NCBI GenBank assembly: GCA_002439165.1
Contig: DJTE01000032.1
Coordinates: forward strand, 62,001-126,000
Direction of reading: 5' to 3'
DNA length: 64,000 bases
From: Chryseobacterium indologenes
GTDB taxonomy: Bacteria; Bacteroidota; Bacteroidia; Flavobacteriales; Weeksellaceae
Within the stretch, counting starts at the first letter, position 1. Each line of letters starts with the position of its first letter. The position numbers and the translations under genes are program-made. Below are positions 9,012 through 16,900 of this stretch, in pieces. A model generated the notes under the pieces. That model worked only from the letters and a program-made list of their open reading frames with translations. It did not search any database and had not been told where the DNA came from.

Positions 9012-12000
9012 TTATACATTTTTGTTATAAGCGGCATACCAGCCCAGACTTTTAGCTGTGACTCCGGGATTGGGGTTACCAAAGAGAAGAAAATTGGTAT
9101 TGCCGCCTGGCGGTAGCTTCAATATACCCAATAATTTCAGGGCAATATTGGATAAGGTAAGCAGATAAGACTGCTGATCCACCACATACTGCAGGCTCAG
9201 CTTATCGATCGTGAGCTTCAGTACCCCCTGTATGCTCAGCAGTTTGGCATTGCTGGCGGTGCCGGGAAGTCTGATACCCACAAAGGCATTATAACCGGGA
9301 TCAGCAGTTTTGGAGCCTGGACTCCAGGCTATGAGCAGGCTGGCGTTAAAACCTGCGCTGCCGGCCAGTTCTCCGGGAGAACCCATATTGAGGGTCATCT
9401 GCAGTCCATACCAATTGCCTGAAAGTCCGGTGGCATTGATGCCGGGTAAGGCTAGCTTTAAATAGCCCTGACCTGATGGTGCGGATTCGTCATTGCCGCT
9501 CAGCAGTTTATTGATCTGAAGGGCAAAGTTGGGATAAAGACTGCCGTTTCTGGCATTGCTTTGCGATGAATTGAATGCAAGCTGCGAAGCATCAAAAGTA
9601 AAGTGGGTCACCGTTGGAGTATCAAGATTAAAATCCATATTTACATACAGGTTACTGTAATTGAGACCTCGCTGCAGTGTATTGTCATTCATTGCTATAC
9701 CAAAAGAAAAAGTATCCAGCGGATACTCCGTTCCGTTTTCATCAGCTGCCGTGGCCTTCATTGTGCTGAAATTCAGGTAGCCCCACATGGTAAATCTGGA
9801 TTGTATATCGAGTGCTGCGGGATTGGTAGTAAGGGTATTGAACTGTACTTTGGTGATTTCCACATTGGTCAGCAGATTACTGTCGAAGAAAAACAGGTTA
9901 TCATCTTTGTTATCAAATACATATACCGGTGTGCCATTATGGTCCTGGTAAGTGCCGTTCAGAACCACTGTATTTAAACTGCCGGAACCATACGGATTGT
10001 TGGTACCGGTCACCTTATCAGAGAACAAGTTATTCATGGTCAGTTGTAATTTACTGGCAAAATCCTTGATGGCGGTGTTTTCAAACAGTACCTGAAGAAA
10101 TAATACTTTAAAATCATAAGTGGCTCCTGCTGCAGGCTGTACCGGTTTATTGGGATTCAGTCCCTGTGATATCTGCTGGGCATAGGCAGGGTCAACATAA
10201 TTGATCAGTCCGAACAGGGAACTGACGGGATCCATAGTGATCACTCCACTGGCATCCACCCGGTTTACTTCTATTCCGAAATGGTGTGCATAAAAGTTTT
10301 TGAGATTGATACCACTGATCAATCCTTTTAACTGCTGAGGAAATTCCTGTAAATCGATGGTTGCTTTCAAAGCCAGAACACCGTTCCAGTCGGGATCATT
10401 AATGATGGAATGGAACTTTTCATAATATTTCAACTGGTCTGAGGCGGGATTGGATAATGCTGTTTGATAAGCTTTTTCGGCTGCCTCCAGGTAATCCTGT
10501 AGCCAGGAAGACACAGCTACCAGCTGATTGTAAGCTGCAGCGGGATCGGTATTGCTTCTGTCGATATTAAATGCAGCGGCCTGCGTCCATTCTTTAGGGT
10601 TTTTCACCCGGTCGATAATGGAGCCTTTACAGAACTTAAAAATTAAAACATTATTATAGTCGGCATAGGTGTTGCCGATGCCCACATTCAGATCAAACGG
10701 CCAGTCTTCTATGGATATTTTATTATTGAATACAGGCTGGCTGCTGAAACCGCCGCCGGATGTATCCATCATTGAAAACAAATCACCCAGATACTGATTA
10801 TTGGTCATCACCAGAAACTGCTGATTGGTGAGAAAGGCGCTCTGCATCTGAGGCATCAGGTTTATAAAACTGAGCTGATACTGCGGAGGTGTTACCGGAG
10901 CCTGTCCTGTGGGATTAAGGTATTCATACTCAGACGGGTTGTTGCTGACGGTATTCTGGGCCAGGTTCAGCAAGCTCCAGGTACCATCATTATTCACATT
11001 GGCAATCATACCCTGTGGAGTGGTGGAAGAAGTATAGGCTGACGTTCCTGTTTTTGCGTTTATCCTTCCGGCCTTGTTTTTACTGCTGTTTGGAGTGGTA
11101 AAGGCAGCTGTGATCAATGCTTTTCTTTCAGCACTCAGTACTTTGGACTCAAATATCCCGATATCTTTAGCATCGGGCGGGGGAATAGGATTTACGCCGA
11201 GATAAGGCGTTATGGGGATAGCAAAACCATTGGTCTGCGGCATGTCTACTGAAGGTTCATAAAAGCCGAGAAATCCTGTGACCGTATTGCCCGGCGATGC
11301 CACACCGTGATCTTTGGCATATAAAGATGCGCCCTGGGGCTGTGAAGCATATTGTACATTGCCGGGGGCAGGGGATACGATATTGGCCCAGGCGGTGAGA
11401 TAAGTGCTGTCGAGTACAGGCTTATCTGTACCGGGATTGGCAAGAGATACTTCCTGACCCGGAAAATTAGCTGCGAAAGCTGCCTGTTTTGATTTAAAAC
11501 GTATGGTGTCGCCGGTGATGGTACCGGAGTTGTTTTTATAGGGAGTAAATGTAATCACTTCTGTGCCGGAGAGACCCGGCAGTAAGCTGTATTGCCCGTT
11601 TTCATCGGCAAAGGCTGCCTGTGAAGCACCGGGATCGAGGTAAAAGTCTCCCTCCGGGGCCAGGTAGTAGGGCTGGCTACCGGCAGCATCCTGTGGGGAT
11701 ATAACAAAGCGTGCACTATGGTCTGCCGGAAAAAGACTGTTGACAGATGCTCCTGAGTTTACCATGTCCACTGCAGGCCATAGGGTTAATGGATAGCCTG
11801 TGTTGATAGCGTAATAGCTGGGCAGGCCGGCAGCTCTTGTCTTACCGGTATTTAAATTGTAGATCTGGCCTGTAATGGCAAAATAGGTATTCAGGCCGCT
11901 GCTATTGGCTACGTCCAGCAGATCGATCTGAGTCTGGGTAATAAGAAAATCGTTGCTGTCGCCGGATTTTAGAATAGGATAGGCAAAATAAGAGAATGTT

Positions 12001-12671
12001 TCGCCTTTAGGATAATAATAGTTGTTCTGCAGCCCATATCCTTTAAAATCCAGGTTCATATTCAGACCCAGTGAAAAACGGAGCGAGCCTGTACCGGGGC
12101 CACTGAAAGGAATGGTAATATCGCTTCTGAAAATAGAGTTGGTGCCCAGGTTTTTATTGGCAAAGCTCATGTTGGGGCTTCCGGAGGTCCAGGTAAGCTG
12201 TAAAGAATTGGGGGCTTTGTCCGGCCGGAGTGCCATTTCGGTATTGTTCTGGATGGTAAGTGTACCAAAGCCGCTGCCGATCGTTACATTAAACGGCTGT
12301 CCTACCACAAAAGATCTGTTTACGCTATACTGCACAAAGTTGAGGACGGTTGTATTTTCTGAGTCGGGTGTTTTATCCGGATCGTTTAACCATGCTGTGG
12401 TGAGATTGGCATTTACATTTTGCCGGAATTTAAGCAGATAAGGCCGGTAGATTTTGATAAAGTTACTGGCATCATTGGGTGCTTTTTTAGCAAACAGGAA
12501 ATATACCTGCTGCTGAGAGGCTGTCTGCAGGCTGATGAGAGGATCGGTATAAGAAGATCCGTCAGGAAGCAATAAAGCGGTCCAGTGCTGTTCTGTCTGG
12601 CTGTATATATAGAGTGAGGGGTTTCCCGAATTTTCATTGCTGAATATGATCTCTGTTTCAGATGGTGCCAT
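9012..12671 (-). CDS. Large beta-rich protein of unknown function (1219 aa)
   Basis: I do not recognise a family. The protein starts at an ATG with no signal peptide (MAPSETEIIFSNENSG) and is rich in Asn, Gly, Ser, Thr and alternating hydrophobic residues throughout, suggesting stacked beta domains. A more helical, Tyr/Gln-rich stretch lies near residues 700-800. The C-terminal 300 residues have Gly/Asn-rich strands ending in a segment with LPPGGNTNF. The overall texture resembles the N-terminal half of the giant LysM-like protein encoded downstream, but I see no alignable repeat. It sits in the middle of the five-gene minus-strand cassette, with 41 bases upstream to the small signal-peptide paralogue and 30 bases downstream to the EEP gene. 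A structural or carbohydrate-contacting role is only a guess. Confidence 0.8.
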   Translation of the reverse strand: MAPSETEIIFSNENSGNPSLYIYSQTEQHWTALLLPDGSSYTDPLISLQTASQQQVYFLFAKKAPNDASNFIKIYRPYLLKFRQNVNANLTTAWLNDPDKTPDSENTTVLNFVQYSVNRSFVVGQPFNVTIGSGFGTLTIQNNTEMALRPDKAPNSLQLTWTSGSPNMSFANKNLGTNSIFRSDITIPFSGPGTGSLRFSLGLNMNLDFKGYGLQNNYYYPKGETFSYFAYPILKSGDSNDFLITQTQIDLLDVANSSGLNTYFAITGQIYNLNTGKTRAAGLPSYYAINTGYPLTLWPAVDMVNSGASVNSLFPADHSARFVISPQDAAGSQPYYLAPEGDFYLDPGASQAAFADENGQYSLLPGLSGTEVITFTPYKNNSGTITGDTIRFKSKQAAFAANFPGQEVSLANPGTDKPVLDSTYLTAWANIVSPAPGNVQYASQPQGASLYAKDHGVASPGNTVTGFLGFYEPSVDMPQTNGFAIPITPYLGVNPIPPPDAKDIGIFESKVLSAERKALITAAFTTPNSSKNKAGRINAKTGTSAYTSSTTPQGMIANVNNDGTWSLLNLAQNTVSNNPSEYEYLNPTGQAPVTPPQYQLSFINLMPQMQSAFLTNQQFLVMTNNQYLGDLFSMMDTSGGGFSSQPVFNNKISIEDWPFDLNVGIGNTYADYNNVLIFKFCKGSIIDRVKNPKEWTQAAAFNIDRSNTDPAAAYNQLVAVSSWLQDYLEAAEKAYQTALSNPASDQLKYYEKFHSIINDPDWNGVLALKATIDLQEFPQQLKGLISGINLKNFYAHHFGIEVNRVDASGVITMDPVSSLFGLINYVDPAYAQQISQGLNPNKPVQPAAGATYDFKVLFLQVLFENTAIKDFASKLQLTMNNLFSDKVTGTNNPYGSGSLNTVVLNGTYQDHNGTPVYVFDNKDDNLFFFDSNLLTNVEITKVQFNTLTTNPAALDIQSRFTMWGYLNFSTMKATAADENGTEYPLDTFSFGIAMNDNTLQRGLNYSNLYVNMDFNLDTPTVTHFTFDASQLAFNSSQSNARNGSLYPNFALQINKLLSGNDESAPSGQGYLKLALPGINATGLSGNWYGLQMTLNMGSPGELAGSAGFNASLLIAWSPGSKTADPGYNAFVGIRLPGTASNAKLLSIQGVLKLTIDKLSLQYVVDQQSYLLTLSNIALKLLGILKLPPGGNTNFLLFGNPNPGVTAKSLGWYAAYNKNV

Positions 12672-12712
12672 AAGAATAATTATTGGTTCTTAAAATGGGA
12701 TAAAGTAAATAC

Positions 12713-13141
12713 TTAACCAGGGCAGAGCAGCATAACAATAATTACAACCTCCATAAGCGACAGATTTAATACGGTGATTTTCCTGCCCGCAAAATTACCG
12801 ACAGCAATTACCTGCTGGCCGGGAGGTAAAAAATGGATACCGTTAAAGGCTGCCATATTGTTTAGCAGGACCGTATTGGTATCGGGTGCACCGGTTAACG
12901 TGATCATAGCTATATTAGCCTGACTGGTATTGGTGATCGAACAGATACAGTCGCTTCCGTTATTGGTTATTTTCTGTGTAAATTCAAAACGGGAAAGCGA
13001 TAGGGTATCTGCTTTAGACCTGGCCAGCCCCTGACCCATTGCCAGGGTATGGCCAAGAATAAGCAATAAAAAGAGCAGTACGTAAGATTTGCTGCTGTGC
13101 CTACGATGTAGTTTGACACTGAATAGCTGCCTCAGCATCAT
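12713..13141 (-). CDS. Small exported protein, paralogue of the gene upstream
   Basis: I place the start at 13141 (ATGATG, alternative 13138) because the protein then begins with a basic stretch and a hydrophobic signal or anchor (LLFLLLILGHTLAMGQG, about residues 20-37). The start of the longer frame would lie deep inside the upstream gene. The mature part (about 105 residues) contains TLTGAP, LPPGQQVIAVGNF and ITVLNLS blocks that match VTGAP, LPPNSPSMVVIATGNF and VTITNIT of the product encoded at 13101-13454, so the two are diverged tandem copies. The genes overlap by about 41 bases, suggesting translational coupling. It is the only member of the five-gene cassette with a visible export signal. 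Function unknown. Confidence 0.65.
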   Translation of the reverse strand: MMLRQLFSVKLHRRHSSKSYVLLFLLLILGHTLAMGQGLARSKADTLSLSRFEFTQKITNNGSDCICSITNTSQANIAMITLTGAPDTNTVLLNNMAAFNGIHFLPPGQQVIAVGNFAGRKITVLNLSLMEVVIIVMLLCPG

Positions 13142-13454
13142 TTTGAGCGTTGGTAATGTTGGTAATAGTAACCGTTGAACCTCCGAAATTACCCGTAGCA
13201 ATAACCACCATTGAAGGCGAGTTGGGAGGTAACGTCCAGATGTTGTCCACACTTGGCTGTATAGCTCCGTTTACCTGCACAATAAGGCCGGTAGAAGGAG
13301 CTCCGGTAACAGCGATAACCAGATTGTTGGCACGGCTGGCATTGGCAATGTTAAGCGTTGAAGAAGAACCGTTTGCTGTATTCCAGGTACAGTATTGACC
13401 TGATTTGATGCTGGCACTTCCGTTTTGGTTGATTACTGGATTTTGTGATGACAT
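13101..13454 (-). CDS. Small beta-rich protein, first gene of the LysM/EEP cassette
   Basis: The 117-residue protein starts at ATG 13454 and has no signal peptide. It has a Ser/Asn-rich N-terminus and a core resembling the downstream paralogue, with conserved VTGAP, LPPNSP and ATGNFGGSTVTITN blocks. Two Cys residues (in YCTW and near the C-terminus, QCQ) are present. It reads like a single beta-sandwich domain. As the first gene after a non-coding stretch it probably carries the cassette promoter. I do not recognise the family. The loss of a signal in this copy and its presence in the next suggests the two act on different sides of the membrane. Confidence 0.7.
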   Translation of the reverse strand: MSSQNPVINQNGSASIKSGQYCTWNTANGSSSTLNIANASRANNLVIAVTGAPSTGLIVQVNGAIQPSVDNIWTLPPNSPSMVVIATGNFGGSTVTITNITNAQNDAEAAIQCQTTS

Positions 13455-13872
13455 AATTATAGGTTTTTAAGGTTGTAAAATATATTTGAAAGTGTAATGT
13501 TATTTCGGATAAGGATCTCATACAAAACAGTGGTCTTTTATTTCTAAATCTGTTCTGTCTTATGCTGTGATCTGATATACTTTAGGATAGCCTGAAATCT
13601 GTTTCTGATTGATTTTTCTCCTTTATTCAGACTTTAGCTTTGCTGAATTCACCCTTATTCATCGTATTTGCAATGCTTATCAGACAACAATTCAAAGTAA
13701 GGGAAATAAAATAATACTCCTGTAAGTGAAAATACCGGAATTACGGGGTAAGTATTTATACCTAATTGATGCGTATCACTTTATGAAAGCTGTAATAGCC
13801 GGCTTTCCGCCCTGATGAAACCTCAATAATAGCTGAATGTATGCTTTACCGGGATGGAGCCAGGTCTTGTGG
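13455..13872. other. Intergenic region upstream of the five-gene cassette
   Basis: No coding frame is convincing here. The part next to 13454 should hold the cassette promoter, but I find no clear TAnnTTTG box. The part next to 13873 is the downstream side of the terminator described separately. Nothing else is recognisable. Confidence 0.5.
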
Positions 13873-13925
13873 TATAAAAATAAAAAACCGGTATGGAAGA
13901 AGGAAATCTTCAGATACCGGCTTTA
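13873..13925 (-). terminator. Rho-independent terminator of the alpha-2-macroglobulin-like gene
   Basis: Read on the minus strand, a GCCGGTAT arm pairs with ATACCGG across an inner GAAGA/TCTTC stem, followed by a T-rich tract (TTTTTTATTTTTAT). It starts about 20 bases after the stop codon at 13946 and points in the gene's direction. Confidence 0.8.
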
Positions 13926-13945
13926 AGGTCTGTATGATAAATGTG

Positions 13946-16900
13946 TCAGTTTATTTCCACTTTACCGCCTTTCGTATGGGCATTCATCTGTGGGGCATAG
14001 TAGTTCTGCATCGTGGTGATCCCGTTTGAGAACATCCCTGAAACATTGGCGATAAGATCATATTCAAACACGTATTTCCCTTTTGGCATGTATTGAATAT
14101 AGAAATTGGTGGAGGTGTCTCCGGTAGACTGATAGTATCCCAGATTATTTTTCCACTGATAGCCTGAAAGCACATCAACAGGCTCAAACCCGGCTGCTCT
14201 CATATCCCTGATCCGGATGAATTCCATAGGACGGTCGGTATTGAGGATCATTCTGACCGTTACTTTATCTCCGGTTTTTAGAGGAGCTTCACTGGTGATT
14301 TCCTGAAGTTCGGCTCCGTTTTCTGTTTTTATCTTTTTGTACAGTTCCCGGGTTATCGAGATATAGTTTTCTGAAGATTTTACGGCATCGGCATCTTCAT
14401 AATACTGCCAGAATAGTCCTCCCTGAGCCATTCCGGGACCGTTTTTTGTAATGGTTGCAGTGGCCAGTTTTTTATCTAAGATATCAGTTTTCACTATTGA
14501 TTTTACATACCCTGTAACCTGGGTCCGGGCTTCCGGTTCTTTTCCGCCCCAGACAATGACGGTTTGATCATCCTGCGGACCATTGCTTTCTGTTTCTGCC
14601 CATGATTTTCCTGAATTCAGGAGGGTAAAGATCACTTCTGCGGTTCCTCGTGAGCTTCCCCACGAATTGACTTCTTTTTGCGTGATCAGCCATATCTTCA
14701 GATCTTCAATAAATTTCTCATCATCGGGTCTTAAAGTATTGAAGGCTTCCAGTACCCCGGCATGGTTGATTATTTTTGAACTGAACCATCCCCATCCGTT
14801 AAGGTTCTGCTTCCAGTAAATTCCCTGGGTTTTCGACGCGACGGAAGTTTCTTTCAGGTAATTTATTAATCGGTCTGAAACATCCTTTAAACCGTAATCA
14901 TTCATCAGCAGAGCAAGTCTGTGCACTCCAAAAAATGTGAGATCTGTTATTTTTATATCTTTCGTTTTTTGTTTTATCAATGCTTTCAGTACTGCTCCGT
15001 TTCCTTCCAGCGGGTATTGTTTTTCCCAATAGTTCCGGGTATCAAGATAGTCAATGACCCGGTTGCTCAAGATATTTTCCTGTTGTATATCAGAATATCT
15101 GCTGATTTCACGGTCTGCATATCCGATCAGATTTTCAATCAGTATTTCCTGTTCCGGATGTTGTTCATCTTTCCACTTATCTTTTAGCCATGTACTGATC
15201 TTTCCTAAATTTCTCAGAATATACAGTGATATGGAATAAGAACTTGGGCTTCCCTGATACCATGAGAATCCGCCATCGGAATTCTGCCGTTTTCTCAGAT
15301 CTTCCCAACCCTGACTGATCGAGTTCTTCATGGTATCTGCATCCCATAATAAGGCTAATTTATGCATCTGTTCGTCTTCATTCTTACTTTCCAGAACCCA
15401 GGGCGTTTCTTCCAGAAGCAGTTGTTTCAGTTCCATGTTATTTTCAAGATCTGAACTGAGCAGTCCTTTTTCCTGATAGGCTTCAAAAACATTTTTCATT
15501 CCCGGATCGGACTTAAAAATTTCAGAGGCAAGCACATCTGCAAACCATTTATTGAAGATCACATCTGCCGAATTATTCTGATCGTTCTTCAGCCCCGGAA
15601 AGGCAAACATGATTTCCCAGATCGGGTTGGTCGTCAGTTCCAAAGTATTTGAAACATTGGAAATAGTTGCTGAAGCAGCATTTTCAAGATTATCCAGAAC
15701 AAAAGTCCGGGTTTCGCCTTCTTTTACAAAAATCGGAATGGAATCTGTGACCAGAACCCTGTTGGGGAGAACAGCCAGGGCCTTCTGCTCACCGTCAGAA
15801 TACTGTCCGGCTTTTGCAACAACTTTTATAATAACGGAGGAAACGTGTTCCGGAACTTTTAATTTCCACGCCACCACGGAGTTTCCGTTTTCATTCAAAG
15901 AAAATGCCTGTTCTTTATAATAACCCGAAACGGCAGTCAGAACATCAAGTCCGAACTGAGCTGAGATATCTTCATGGGTGAATGCATCAAGAATCTGTAA
16001 TTCTGCGGAACCGTTTAATTTTCTGTCTGTGAGATTGGATAGTTTCGATAGAAAATTCAATTCGTCCCCTTCTCTTAAAAATCTCGGGTAATTGGGAGTT
16101 ACTGAAAATTCTTTGCGGGTTATCACTTCTTTTTCCAGCGTGGCTGCCCTCGCATCCCGGGTATGGGCCAAGATCATCAGTTTCCATTGGGTGAGTGCCT
16201 CAGGGGATGTGAATTCGAAGCTGATATTTCCTTCGGAATCGGTTTTCAGATCCGGATAGAAAAATGCGGTTTCATTTAAATTCTGGCGGACAGGAATTGT
16301 TTCCGTGTTTTTATTACGGCTTCCTGCTGAAACACCTCTTTCTTTTTCAAAAGATCCTCCGGCTATTTTTTTATGTATTCCCGGCATCGCAATTTCATTG
16401 AGGACCATTCCGTCCCCTGAAGATGCACTTCCCCCAAGAAAGGTAATATGACCGGGTAAATCACCATCATACCAGTTGAAGTAGGGAAGGCGTATGGAAA
16501 GCTTGCTGACGTAAGCCAGGGCTTTATATGCAAATTTCGAATCAAGGGTCTGCCTTATGTCATAGGATGCAGCCGGATAACGTTGGAGATCCAGTTTTTC
16601 CCATGTGAAAGTATTGGCAGCAAACTGATCCAGAGACCTGTCGTACATTCCGGCCAGAACCTCAGCATTTATTTTTTCCCGGTCTTTTCCAGAGACCTTT
16701 ACAGACCATTTTTCTTTGGAACCGGGTTCTATATGATCGCGGAAAGTTGTGGTTTCAATACTTAAGGGATTTTCATCTTCTTTTATTTTAAGTTTCACGG
16801 TCTGCAGCTGTACATCATTATAAGCAACCATCTGAAACTGGATATTCAGAGCGGAGATGGTCTTATCCTGAGGAATTTCCACTATATACTTCAGTACGCC

